18,480 nucleotides of DNA from CAZBWP01 sp964630265 (GTDB lineage Bacteria > Pseudomonadota > Alphaproteobacteria > Rhodospirillales > Defluviicoccaceae), in contig CAZVRW010000065.1 of the NCBI GenBank assembly GCA_964630265.1, forward strand, positions 1 through 18,480, in the 5' to 3' direction. Of this stretch, positions 6,071 through 13,297 are shown in pieces; the stretch's first letter is position 1; every line of letters starts with the position of its first letter. The notes below the pieces were generated by a model, which saw nothing but the letters and a program-made list of their open reading frames with translations, did not search any database and was not told the DNA's origin. Position numbers and translations under genes: made by a program.

Positions 6071-8692
6071 TCAGGTCAGGAACCGCTGCCACCAGCCCCG
6101 CCGCCGTCCGTCCCCGTCACCGTCGCCCTCACCGTCGCCCTCACTGTCGCCGACGTTGACCACGACGGTGCGGCTGGCGCGCGCATCGCTCTCCGACTCC
6201 GCGGTCTCGGCATGGCGTTCATAGTCGTCGTGGCCGATGGCATCGACGCCGACGTCGGCCAGGGCAGGCTCCCGGTTGGCAGGCTCCCGGTTCTCGACGG
6301 GCTGCTCCGGAGGCGCGTCGACCTCGGCAGGCGTCGGCTGCTCCCCCTCGGCCTCTGCCGCAGGTGCCGGCTGCTCCTCCTCGACCTCCGCTGCAGGTGT
6401 GGGTTGGAAAGCGGCCGCGGCCTCCGCGCCTTCCGCGGCGGCGGCTTCCTCGTCGGTGGCCGTATCGGGGGTCGGAACCGGCGCCTGCGCCACCACCTCG
6501 GCAATTGCGGCGGCCGTCACGTAGATGATCGACTCCGTCGCGGCAGGCTCCGGCGCCGCTTCGGGTGCGGCCTTGGGGGCTGCCAACAGGGTTCCCGGCG
6601 CCGGCAGGCCGTCGTCGCCCAGCAGACCCTCTCCCGCTGCTTCGGTCGCCTCGCCCGCCGCCTCGACGGCTGTCGACTCCTCGCCCGGGCGACGGGCCCG
6701 CCGCCGGCCGCCCCGCTTGCCGCGCCGCCGGCGTTTGCGCGCGGCTTCGGCCTCCGCCGACTCTTCGTCGCTCGACGCGGCATCACCGGCCGCGTCGTCC
6801 GCCGCCTCGGCGACGTCACCCTCAGCGTCCGCCGCTGTCTCGGCCGCGATCCCCTCCGCGCCCTCCGCGCCCGTGTCTGCTTCGGCGGCGTTTGCCCCGA
6901 CGGCCGCCGTTTCTTCCTCGGTGCGCTTGCGGCGGCGCGGGCGCCGTCGGCGGCCGCGCCGGGCGGCATCCTCCTTCTCGTCGCCCGTCCCTTCGGTGTC
7001 CTCATCGGCCACGGCCGCCTCCGGCGCGACCGCCTCCGGCTTGGCGGGTTCGGCCGAGGTGGCGGTGGCCAGCGCCTCTTCCTCGTCGGGTGTCCGCTGT
7101 TCCACGTCGAACACCGTGGCGGCGCTGTCGTGCGCCGCGATGATGCGGATGTCCACGTAGTAGCGCTCCTCCAGGCGCAGCAGGGCGCGGCGCTTCTGGT
7201 TCAGCAGGTAGAGCGCCACCGAGGAGGGGGCCGATACCGAGATGCGGGCGACGCTGTCCTTGACGCCTTCCGCCTCGATCCGTCGCAGCACCGACAGCGC
7301 CGCCGATTCGGTGGAGCGGCGGACGCCGGAGCCCGAGCACATCGGGCAGATCTCGTAGCTCGACTCCCACAGGCTCGGTCGCAGCCGCTGGCGCGACAGC
7401 TCCAGCAGGCCGAACGCGCTGATGCGGCCGAACTGCACCCGCGCCCGGTCGTTCTTCATCGCCTCGCGCAGTCGGCGTTCCACTTGGCCCTGGTTGCGCG
7501 TCACCTCCATGTCGATGAAGTCGATGACGATCAGCCCGGCCAGATCGCGCAGCCGGAGCTGGCGGGCGACCTCGTCACAGGCCTCCAGGTTGGTGCGCAG
7601 CGCCGTTTCCTCGATGTGTCGTTCGCGTGTCGCCCGGCCGGAATTGACGTCGATCGAGACCAGCGCCTCGGTGGGATTGATGACGATTGAGCCGCCGGAC
7701 TTGAGGCCGACGGTCATCTCGTGCATCGCCTCCAACTCGGCCTCGACGTTGTAGCGCTGGAACAGCGGCCAACGCGGATCCTCGTAGAGCTTCACCCGTT
7801 TGGCGTGGCTCGGAATGAACAGCTTCATGAAGTCCTTGGCGATGCGGTATGCTGCCTCGCCCTCGATCAGGATCTCCTCGGTCGTCCGATCATAGAGGTC
7901 GCGAATCGACCGCTTGATCAGGTTGCCTTCCTCGTAGACCAGAGTCGGCGCCATGGATTTCAGGGTGAGATCGCGGATGGTGCTCCACATCCGCATCAGA
8001 TATTCGTAGTCGCGCTTGATCTCCGCCTTGCTGCGCTCGGCGCCGGCGGTGCGCAGGATCACCGCCATGCCCTCCGGCACCTCCAGTTCGCCGATGATCT
8101 TTTTCAGGCGCTTGCGATCGGTGCCGCTGGTGATCTTGCGGGAGATGCCGCCGCCGCGCGTGGTGTTCGGCATCAGCACGCAGTAGCGGCCGGCCAGCGA
8201 CAGATAGGTGGTCAACGCCGCGCCCTTGCTGCCGCGTTCCTCCTTGACGACCTGCACCAGCATGATCTGCCGGCGCTTGATCACCTCCTGGATCTTGTAA
8301 TGCCGCGACGACAGGCGTGGGCGGCGGGCTTCCAGATCGTCCTCGTCGACGCCGTTGCCGTCCTCGCTGCGCTCCTCCTCGCCGTCGTGGTCGACGGCCT
8401 CGGCGGCCTGTTGCTCGGCGATCAGCTTCTCCCGATCGGCGACCGGGATTTGGTAATAGTCGGGATGGATTTCGCTGAAGGCGAGAAAGCCGTGGCGGTT
8501 GCCGCCGTAGTCGACGAAGGCCGCCTGCAGCGACGGCTCGACCCGGGTGACCTTGGCGAGATAGATGTTTCCTTTCAGTTGTCGCCGCGAGGCGACCTCG
8601 ACGTCATGGTCGAGAAGGCGATCGTCCTCGACGATCGCGACACGGGTCTCTTCCGGGTGGGCGGCATCGATGAGCATTCTTTTGGTTGGCAT
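6071..8692 (-). CDS. rne: Ribonuclease E
   Basis: An 873-residue endoribonuclease that begins the decay and processing of mRNA and stable RNAs and scaffolds the degradosome. The catalytic half has an S1 domain (~37-170) interrupted by an acidic insert (~100-125, typical of alphaproteobacterial enzymes), the 5'-sensor and RNase H-like region, and the DNase I-like domain with metal-binding Asp348 (SIDVNSGR) and Asp391 (VIDFIDM). The zinc link CPMC (Cys449, Cys452) holds the tetramer. From ~560 on the chain is a disordered Ala/Glu/Pro-rich scaffold with two Arg-rich RNA-binding patches (~604-620 and ~690-710) and the conserved C-terminal GWWQRF. The ATG at 8692 has GGAG 11 bases upstream. The long leader may allow autoregulation as in E. 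coli. Family assignment is very secure; degradosome partners are not visible. Confidence 0.98.
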   Translation of the reverse strand: MPTKRMLIDAAHPEETRVAIVEDDRLLDHDVEVASRRQLKGNIYLAKVTRVEPSLQAAFVDYGGNRHGFLAFSEIHPDYYQIPVADREKLIAEQQAAEAVDHDGEEERSEDGNGVDEDDLEARRPRLSSRHYKIQEVIKRRQIMLVQVVKEERGSKGAALTTYLSLAGRYCVLMPNTTRGGGISRKITSGTDRKRLKKIIGELEVPEGMAVILRTAGAERSKAEIKRDYEYLMRMWSTIRDLTLKSMAPTLVYEEGNLIKRSIRDLYDRTTEEILIEGEAAYRIAKDFMKLFIPSHAKRVKLYEDPRWPLFQRYNVEAELEAMHEMTVGLKSGGSIVINPTEALVSIDVNSGRATRERHIEETALRTNLEACDEVARQLRLRDLAGLIVIDFIDMEVTRNQGQVERRLREAMKNDRARVQFGRISAFGLLELSRQRLRPSLWESSYEICPMCSGSGVRRSTESAALSVLRRIEAEGVKDSVARISVSAPSSVALYLLNQKRRALLRLEERYYVDIRIIAAHDSAATVFDVEQRTPDEEEALATATSAEPAKPEAVAPEAAVADEDTEGTGDEKEDAARRGRRRRPRRRKRTEEETAAVGANAAEADTGAEGAEGIAAETAADAEGDVAEAADDAAGDAASSDEESAEAEAARKRRRRGKRGGRRRARRPGEESTAVEAAGEATEAAGEGLLGDDGLPAPGTLLAAPKAAPEAAPEPAATESIIYVTAAAIAEVVAQAPVPTPDTATDEEAAAAEGAEAAAAFQPTPAAEVEEEQPAPAAEAEGEQPTPAEVDAPPEQPVENREPANREPALADVGVDAIGHDDYERHAETAESESDARASRTVVVNVGDSEGDGEGDGDGDGRRRGWWQRFLT

Positions 8693-8728
8693 GCGAACCG
8701 GAACTCCAATCGGCCGCAGCCGCGATGA

Positions 8729-8748
8729 TCGACCGGCTGACCGGTCGA
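8729..8748. repeat. 8-bp perfect hairpin in the rne leader
   Basis: TCGACCGG (8729-8736) pairs with CCGGTCGA (8741-8748) around a 4-base loop. It lies 37 bases before the rne start on the minus strand. It could be a leader stem recognised by RNase E, but no comparison is available. Confidence 0.6.
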
Positions 8749-8895
8749 CGCACGGGCGGGCGGCTTGCTGTGGTGAGTGGGCCGGAGGCGCCTCGGACCC
8801 CGCGCGACGGCACGAGGCCGGCGGCTGGTGAGCACGGTCGAGGTCGAGCTGCTCTCATCGGCACGAAAAACCTTGAAGGTCATTCGCAACCACCC

Positions 8896-8910
8896 CCGTG
8901 CCGGGCACGG
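8896..8910. repeat. Short GC-rich dyad in the rne-amiC gap
   Basis: CCGTGCC (8896-8902) and GGCACGG (8904-8910) are exact reverse complements around one base. As RNA it would form a 5-bp stem with a 5-base loop; as DNA it is a compact dyad. No T-run follows on either strand. Confidence 0.5.
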
Positions 8911-9013
8911 TTGAACGCGGGAGCGCGTCGATCGGGGTCGACCGGGAAGCACGGCCGGCGGCCAGCCGAATCGCTCCGCTCGCTCATACCCAAAACGGGA
9001 GCGTTGCAGGGCT

Positions 9014-9042
9014 ACAATAGCGCCCCGCGAGCAAATGAACAA
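9014..9042 (-). promoter_or_regulatory. Weak candidate promoter for rne
   Basis: Read on the minus strand, TTGTTC (9042-9037) and TATTGT (9019-9014) are separated by exactly 17 bases. The matches to the sigma-70 consensus are only 3/6 and 4/6. The spacing and the AT content in an otherwise GC-rich region are the main support. Confidence 0.25.
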
Positions 9043-9108
9043 TCGTCTTGTTCGGCGGCGCTTGGCGGCGCGCGCGCCACAGCGCTCGACCAAAAGTGCA
9101 TGTTGAGG

Positions 9109-9137
9109 TTGAATTGGCGCTTGCTCCCCCTTGTAAT
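9109..9137 (+). promoter_or_regulatory. Candidate sigma-70 promoter for amiC
   Basis: TTGAAT (9109-9114) and TGTAAT (9132-9137) lie 17 bases apart, matching the consensus at 4/6 and 5/6. Transcription would begin near 9144, which leaves too little leader for an ATG at 9155 and supports the amiC start at 9203. Confidence 0.5.
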
Positions 9138-9202
9138 GCAGAGCTTTTTAACGCATGCCCTTGTATCGCAGACCGTGCAACGCAGGAATTGACGGCTGGA
9201 TC

Positions 9203-10477
9203 ATGATCGGGCTTCGGGCGCACCGGTGGCGCCGCGCCGTGACGCTGCTGACGATAGTGGCACTGACGATAGTGGCTCTGACCATGGGGGCACTGACCAT
9301 GGGGGCGCTGTTGCCGGCCGCGGGCCAGACGGCGGCGGCGGCCGTCGTGTCGGCCGCCCAGGTGCAGGATCTGAACGACCGCACCCGGGTGGTTCTCGAC
9401 CTGGATCGCAGCGTTGCCGTTCGCGTGTTCCGCCTGGACAGCCCCGACCGGGTCGTCATCGACCTGGAGCGGGTCCGCTGGCGCGCCGGCGCCGTCTCTC
9501 GACCGGTGACGTCCACCGTGGTGGCGCGCCTGCGCTACGGCAACTTCAACCCGACCACGTCCCGCATCGTCCTCGACTGCCGGCGCCCCGTGCAGGTGGC
9601 GCACGCCCTCGCCGCGACGCCCGCGGGCGGCCACCAATTGATTCTCGACCTGGTCGCCGAGGGGGAGCCGCCGACGCCTGGGCCAACGACCGCCGCGAGT
9701 CGGGCGGCGGCGCGGTCCACAAGCGCGGCGGCGGTCGCTCGGTCCATCACCGCGCCCAGCCGCAAGCCGCCGCCGCCGCAGGCCAAGCGAATCATCGTGC
9801 TCGATCCGGGGCACGGCGGGATCGATCCAGGCGCCATGGGGGTTTCGGGGATTCTCGAGAAGGACCTGACGCTCGGCGCCGCCCGCCGCCTGCGCGAGCA
9901 TCTCCAGCGCACCGGGCGGTATACGGTGGTGATGACCCGCGACCGCGACGTCCACGTCCGCCTGCGCCGCCGCATCGAGATTGCCCGGGCCGCCGGCGCC
10001 GACATGTTCCTCTCCCTGCATGCCGACGCCCACCCCGACGCCCGGGTGCAGGGAGCCTCCGTCTACACGCTCTCGGAGCAGGCCTCCGACGTCGAGGCCG
10101 CGGCGCTTGCCGAACGGGAGAACAAGGCCGACCTGATCCTCGGCGTCGACCTCTCCAACGAGGCGCCGGAGGTGGCCAACATCCTCATCGACCTGACCCG
10201 GCGCGAGACCAACAACCAGTCGTCGCGCCTCGCCGGCGACCTGGTGCGCGAACTGAAGCGACAATCGAAACTGTTGCGCAACAGCCATCGATTCGCCGGG
10301 TTCGCGGTGTTGAAGGCGCCCGACGTCCCGTCGGTGCTGATCGAACTGGGCTATCTCTCGAACGCCAACGATGACAAAAAGCTCAGGCGCCACGATTACA
10401 TGGACGCGCTGGCGGCGGCGATCACCCGCGCCGTCGACGGCTTCTTCACCGAAATCGAGACCGCCGAACGTCGCTGA
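9203..10477 (+). CDS. amiC: N-acetylmuramoyl-L-alanine amidase with AMIN domain
   Basis: A 424-residue periplasmic enzyme that cuts the amide bond between muramic acid and the peptide stem, needed for daughter-cell separation. Order: signal peptide (1 to ~47, with a repeated hydrophobic core), AMIN domain for septal targeting (~50-152), a Pro/Ala/Ser linker (~155-193), and an Amidase_3 domain (196-418). Zinc ligands are His204 (DPGHGG), Glu219 (ILEKDL) and His273 (SLHADA); the catalytic Glu381 is in LIELGYLSN. The region ~300-345 corresponds to the regulatory helix that blocks the active site in AmiC/AmiB until an EnvC/NlpD-type activator binds. The 9203 start gives a normal signal peptide; ATG 9155 is possible but lies only ~11 bases from the predicted transcript start. 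Divergent neighbour of rne, an arrangement I recall in other Alphaproteobacteria; the PBP1a gene often next to amiC there is absent here. Confidence 0.95.
   Translation: MIGLRAHRWRRAVTLLTIVALTIVALTMGALTMGALLPAAGQTAAAAVVSAAQVQDLNDRTRVVLDLDRSVAVRVFRLDSPDRVVIDLERVRWRAGAVSRPVTSTVVARLRYGNFNPTTSRIVLDCRRPVQVAHALAATPAGGHQLILDLVAEGEPPTPGPTTAASRAAARSTSAAAVARSITAPSRKPPPPQAKRIIVLDPGHGGIDPGAMGVSGILEKDLTLGAARRLREHLQRTGRYTVVMTRDRDVHVRLRRRIEIARAAGADMFLSLHADAHPDARVQGASVYTLSEQASDVEAAALAERENKADLILGVDLSNEAPEVANILIDLTRRETNNQSSRLAGDLVRELKRQSKLLRNSHRFAGFAVLKAPDVPSVLIELGYLSNANDDKKLRRHDYMDALAAAITRAVDGFFTEIETAERR
9248..9310 (+). repeat. Four 15-bp tandem units inside the amiC signal peptide
   Basis: Units at 9248-9262, 9263-9277, 9278-9292 and 9293-9307, with a partial CTG after them. 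Units 1-2 (CTGACGATAGTGGCA/T) are identical except for the last base, as are units 3-4 (CTGACCATGGGGGCA/G). They encode LTIVA LTIVA LTMGA LTMGA, the hydrophobic core of the signal peptide. The 15-base period keeps the reading frame. Confidence 0.9.
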
Positions 10478-10497
10478 GGCCGCTGACTGTGGCGGCC
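10478..10497. terminator. Possible weak hairpin between convergent amiC and methyltransferase
   Basis: GGCCGC (10478-10483) and GCGGCC (10492-10497) are reverse complements with an 8-base loop, starting just after the amiC stop, in a 33-base gap between convergent genes. No T-run follows on either strand, so intrinsic termination is doubtful. Confidence 0.25.
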
Positions 10498-10510
10498 GTG
10501 GTGCATTCGA

Positions 10511-11137
10511 TCAGCCGTCGGCACCGTCGGCGCGGGCCCGCAGCTTCGCCAGCGTCTCGGTGAGGTCGTCGTCGCCCACCTCCCACGACGCTCGCCCCTC
10601 CGTCCGGTTCCAGTTGGCGTAGGGCTTTTCCGCGACCTTGTACAGGACGGTCAGGTTGCTGTCGGCGGCGTTGACATCGATTCGCTCGATCTCGCGGAAG
10701 AAGCGCTGCGCCAGCGCCAGCGCGTTGGCGATGTCGCGGCGCCGGCGGGTGTCGTGCAGCACCAGCTTGCCGCCGGGGCGGAGCAGCCGCCAGGCGGCGA
10801 GGCCGAACTCCAGGCGCAGATCGTCCTCGCCGTCGTCGAAGATCAGGTCGAAGCCGTGATCCGGGAAGCGGTCGAGCACCGCCAAGCGCTCGAACCGCTC
10901 CAGGCGCACCGGCCGGCTCGGTGCCAGTTCGTCGAGGAGAACCCGCGTCCGCTCGATCCAATAGGCGTCGCGATCCAGGCTGACGATCTCCGTCGTCGCC
11001 GCCGCCGCCTGGGCGAAGATCTGCGTCGAGGCGCCGACGCCGTACTCCAGGATCCGCATGGCACCGCGCGCCAGATCGGCCAGCGCCAGCGCGTCCGCCC
11101 GCGACAAATCGCCGACGTAGCGCAGCGGCCGGCTCAC
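10511..11137 (-). CDS. Class I SAM methyltransferase-like protein
   Basis: A 208-residue soluble protein with a Rossmann-like methyltransferase core. Motif I is ILEYGVGASTQIFA (29-42), the acidic strand-2 motif is SLDRD (53-57), and the later strands are FDLIFDDGEDD and LLRPGGKLVLHDTRR, where a Gly-Gly turn follows strand 5. This resembles the Methyltransf_24-like group with EYGxGxST, often found in surface-polymer or small-molecule loci; the substrate is unknown. The GTG start at 11137 overlaps the TGA stop of the upstream hydrolase by four bases (GTGA), a strong sign of translational coupling, and it also begins just before the recognisable domain. A longer ATG reading at 11434 would add ~100 low-complexity residues overlapping the hydrolase and is rejected. 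Last gene of the four-gene cassette. Confidence 0.8.
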   Translation of the reverse strand: MSRPLRYVGDLSRADALALADLARGAMRILEYGVGASTQIFAQAAAATTEIVSLDRDAYWIERTRVLLDELAPSRPVRLERFERLAVLDRFPDHGFDLIFDDGEDDLRLEFGLAAWRLLRPGGKLVLHDTRRRRDIANALALAQRFFREIERIDVNAADSNLTVLYKVAEKPYANWNRTEGRASWEVGDDDLTETLAKLRARADGADG

Positions 11138-12339
11138 GCGCGACCCGCCGCCCGCGCTGCCAGGCGGTCGCGCACCGCCGCCAACCCCGGCACGTCCGGG
11201 CAACGCCGGCACGCCGCCACCGCCGCGGCGACGCCGTCGCTCAGCCGCCCGGCCCGCGCGAGCGTCGCCAGCAGTTCCGCATGATAGTCGGACACGGCGT
11301 CCACCGGCGCGAGCCATCGCGCCGTCTCGGCCGGCAGCGCTTTTGGCAGGTAGGAGCGCCTGACGGCGACCGGCAGCCGCCGCGCGGCATCGGCGGCGCC
11401 CAGCAGTGCCAGCACCAGCGCGTAGTGGAACCAAGCCACATCCGGCCGCCTTCGCACCGCCGTCGCGGCGGCGTCAATGGCCATCGCGGCATCCCCGGCG
11501 GCCAGCGCTTCGACCACGCGCAGCATATGCACGCCCGGCCAAAGGCTGGCGGCATCGAGGCGGCAGCGGTCGCGCGGCACCCCGAGGACGCGCCGGCGGT
11601 AGACCTGGGCCACGTCCTTGCACGGCGGTGGGGGCGCCGCCATGATGGAGACAAACCGGTCCACATCGCCGTCGATCGCCTCACGGAGATGACGATCAAG
11701 GCCATAGCCCTCGGCGATCCCGCGTTCCAGATCGTGGGCGGCACCGCGCACCGCGACCGAGCGGACGCCGGTCAGTTTCAGCAGGTAGGCGGCGTGCAGC
11801 GGGTCCTGGATGTCGGTCTCGCCATAGAAGCAGTGGATCCGGCCCCGATGCCGTCGCATCTGCGCGCGCCAGCCGCGCACCCGGGCGCGGCCACGGCGGA
11901 GCAGTGCCGGCTCTCGGACGCCGCGCGCCGAACGGCTGCCGCGCAGGCCGACCAGGGTCTCCAGGCCGTGCGTGACGATGACGTCGGCGCCGAGATCCAG
12001 GCCGAGGGCCAGCGCGCCGAAGCCGCCCATGCTGCTGCCGAAGGTGGCGACGCGCCGGCAGCCGCTGGCGCGGACCAAGCACCCGATCCCGTCGATCACC
12101 GCCGCGGGCGACGCCCCCAGCCCGGGAATGCCGGCGAGATACCAGCTGTTGTCCGGCGCGTTCAGGTGCAGCCGTGCGTACGGCAATGTCGCCACCGCGC
12201 GGAAAGGGCGGAACCGGCCGGGCGGCGTGTTCCATGAGGAAAAGACGAGCAGCAGCGTTTCGCTGTCCCGCCGGAGCAGCCGATGGAATGGCCCGGCGTC
12301 GGCGACGGCGCTGCGACTAATGACGACGACGGGCGGCAC
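11134..12339 (-). CDS. Alpha/beta hydrolase with helical-repeat-like C-terminal half
   Basis: About 401 residues from a GTG start. The N-terminal part (~25-210) looks like an alpha/beta hydrolase: strand LLLVFSSWN, NAPDNSWYLAGIPGLG, the nucleophile elbow GSSMG with Ser103, Asp176 in FYGETDIQD as likely acid, and His202 in GAAHDLERG as likely base. From ~235 to the end the chain is Ala/Arg-rich and helical (LRVVEALAAGDAAMAIDAA, YALVLALLGAADAA, YHAELLATLARAGRLSDGVA) and reads like TPR-type repeats. No signal peptide is clear. GTG 12339 overlaps the end of the glycine-zipper gene by 23 bases; in-frame ATGs at 12387 and 12528 lie inside that gene and give Pro/Gly-rich filler, so they seem less likely, but the exact start is uncertain. 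Substrate unknown; an ester, acyl or peptide-like bond is possible. Coupled to the methyltransferase by a GTGA overlap. Confidence 0.75.
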   Translation of the reverse strand: MPPVVVISRSAVADAGPFHRLLRRDSETLLLVFSSWNTPPGRFRPFRAVATLPYARLHLNAPDNSWYLAGIPGLGASPAAVIDGIGCLVRASGCRRVATFGSSMGGFGALALGLDLGADVIVTHGLETLVGLRGSRSARGVREPALLRRGRARVRGWRAQMRRHRGRIHCFYGETDIQDPLHAAYLLKLTGVRSVAVRGAAHDLERGIAEGYGLDRHLREAIDGDVDRFVSIMAAPPPPCKDVAQVYRRRVLGVPRDRCRLDAASLWPGVHMLRVVEALAAGDAAMAIDAAATAVRRRPDVAWFHYALVLALLGAADAARRLPVAVRRSYLPKALPAETARWLAPVDAVSDYHAELLATLARAGRLSDGVAAAVAACRRCPDVPGLAAVRDRLAARAAGRA

Positions 12340-12724
12340 CGAACACGGTATTGGTGAGGGCACCGGCCGCGGCCCCCCGACCGGCATCCCCGGCAATGGC
12401 GCCGATGACGGCGCCGCCAGCCGCACCGCGCGCCGCATCGCCCAGCGGCGTCGTCTGCTCCGGCGGCGGTGCCATGCCACCGAACACCGCACCGCCAACG
12501 GCACCGGCCGCGGCCCCCCGACCGGCATCCCCGGCGACGGCCCCGACGATCGCTCCCCGGGCGGCGCCGCTGGCGGCGTTACCGAAAAGCGTGTTCTGTT
12601 GGGCCAGCGCCGGCGCCGCCGTGGTTGCCAGCGCCACGACCGCCGTCATGACCGCCGCCGACAGCCAAGAGCCGCGCCGTCGCATCTGCGGGGGGCGGAC
12701 GAGGCCCATCCTCTGCCGTCTCAT
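12317..12724 (-). CDS. Secreted glycine-zipper protein with internal duplication
   Basis: A 135-residue exported protein. A signal peptide ends at ALA-Q (around residue 41), with an Arg-rich start and core WLSAAVMTAVVALATTAAPA. The mature chain is two near-identical Gly/Ala zipper blocks, residues 53-82 and 100-129, each containing AGDAGRGAAAGA and ending in VFG, separated by a short GMAPPPEQTTPLG linker. Glycine zippers of this kind are found in outer-membrane lipoproteins and envelope-spanning helices that pack tightly; no lipobox is visible here. It ends in ARRRH. The ATG at 12724 forms an ATGA overlap with the stop of the upstream gene, indicating coupling; in-frame ATGs at 12709 and 12685 would also leave an intact signal peptide. 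Function unknown; a structural or membrane-inserting envelope role is a guess. Confidence 0.8.
   Translation of the reverse strand: MRRQRMGLVRPPQMRRRGSWLSAAVMTAVVALATTAAPALAQQNTLFGNAASGAARGAIVGAVAGDAGRGAAAGAVGGAVFGGMAPPPEQTTPLGDAARGAAGGAVIGAIAGDAGRGAAAGALTNTVFGAARRRH
12360..12535. repeat. 35-bp exact direct repeat, 141 bases apart
   Basis: Positions 12360-12394 and 12501-12535 are identical (both begin GCACCGGCCGCGGCC and end CATCCCCGGC). They encode the AGDAGRGAAAGA core of the two glycine-zipper blocks. The 141-base offset is 47 codons, consistent with in-frame duplication of the block. Identity at every base, not only at the protein level, points to a recent duplication or gene conversion. 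Confidence 0.92.
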
Positions 12725-13176
12725 AGCGGTGCGCAGGTGCCGAAGACGACGAACGCCGCACCCTCCTTCAGCGTAGTCACCGTCATCCGGCCGCTCGATC
12801 GTCGGATCGCCGCCACCCAGGCCGTCTCGCCGTCGACGCCCCGCAGCATCAGGGCGTCGCCCTGTATGGCCATGTCGAGGATTGGCGAGACTCGCCGCTC
12901 GGCGTTGTCGCGGATCGACTCCACGGTCTTGTCCGCCAAGTTGACCCGCATCAACATCGGCAGGTTGAACAGCGCGGCCGGCCCATTGACGCAGGCCTCG
13001 GCCTCCCGGCATTCGCTGACCTCGCCGACGGCGCAGATCAAGGGCTGGTCCGTGTCGAACGCGGTCCCGGCGGCGGTCCCGGCGGCGGTCTGGGCGTTGG
13101 CCGCGGTGGCGGCCAGCGCCAGCAGCGCCGAGAGCCCGGTCGCGAACACCCGTCTTTGTGGCGTCGAGTTTTTCAT
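12721..13176 (-). CDS. Secreted four-cysteine protein of unknown function
   Basis: A 151-residue protein I do not recognise. A clear signal peptide (RR then VFATGLSALLALAATAANA, cleavage near 29) is followed by a short Ala/Gly/Thr repeat (AAGTAAGTA). The mature part has cysteines at 48, 56, 62 and 148; the even number and export suggest two disulfides. The rest looks like a small beta-rich domain (MRVNLADKTVESI, SPILDMAIQGDALMLRG, MTVTTLKEGAAFVVFGTC). The ATG at 13176 has GGAG 11 bases upstream; longer readings to 13410 run through the spacer and lack a signal. It is the first gene of the four-gene cassette, overlapping the glycine-zipper gene by ATGA. Disulfides could be made by the DsbA-like protein encoded in this window; that link is inference. 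Confidence 0.8.
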   Translation of the reverse strand: MKNSTPQRRVFATGLSALLALAATAANAQTAAGTAAGTAFDTDQPLICAVGEVSECREAEACVNGPAALFNLPMLMRVNLADKTVESIRDNAERRVSPILDMAIQGDALMLRGVDGETAWVAAIRRSSGRMTVTTLKEGAAFVVFGTCAPL

Positions 13177-13297
13177 GGTCGCATCGTCTCCATCATCCCG
13201 CGCCCGGCACCCGGCCCGCGCCGGACGATCTATAGCAAGCGCCGGCACCGTTGTCTCGCCGCCCGGCCGGATCATCGCATCGCCCGTCCGCGCCCCG

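Larger units (their letters stand above)
8693..9202. other. Divergent control region between rne and amiC (510 bases)
   Basis: No convincing gene is seen here; the open frames are shadows without family resemblance. It holds two compact hairpins near rne, a plausible sigma-70 promoter for amiC (9109-9137) and a weaker candidate for rne (9014-9042). If that rne promoter is used the rne leader would be about 315 bases, comparable in size to the autoregulatory leader of E. coli rne. Confidence 0.6.

Noticed and set aside
5615..7690. 691-codon open frame on the plus strand
   Set aside because: It is the antisense of the rne scaffold region and reads as Arg/Gly/Leu repeats; rne is certain.
8984..10393. 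469-codon minus-strand frame antisense to amiC
   Set aside because: The amidase on the plus strand carries all zinc and catalytic residues; the antisense product has no recognisable domain.
10511..11434. 307-residue reading of the methyltransferase from ATG 11434
   Set aside because: The first ~100 residues are Arg/Gly/Ala filler overlapping the hydrolase; the GTG at 11137 gives a standard GTGA overlap and starts at the domain.
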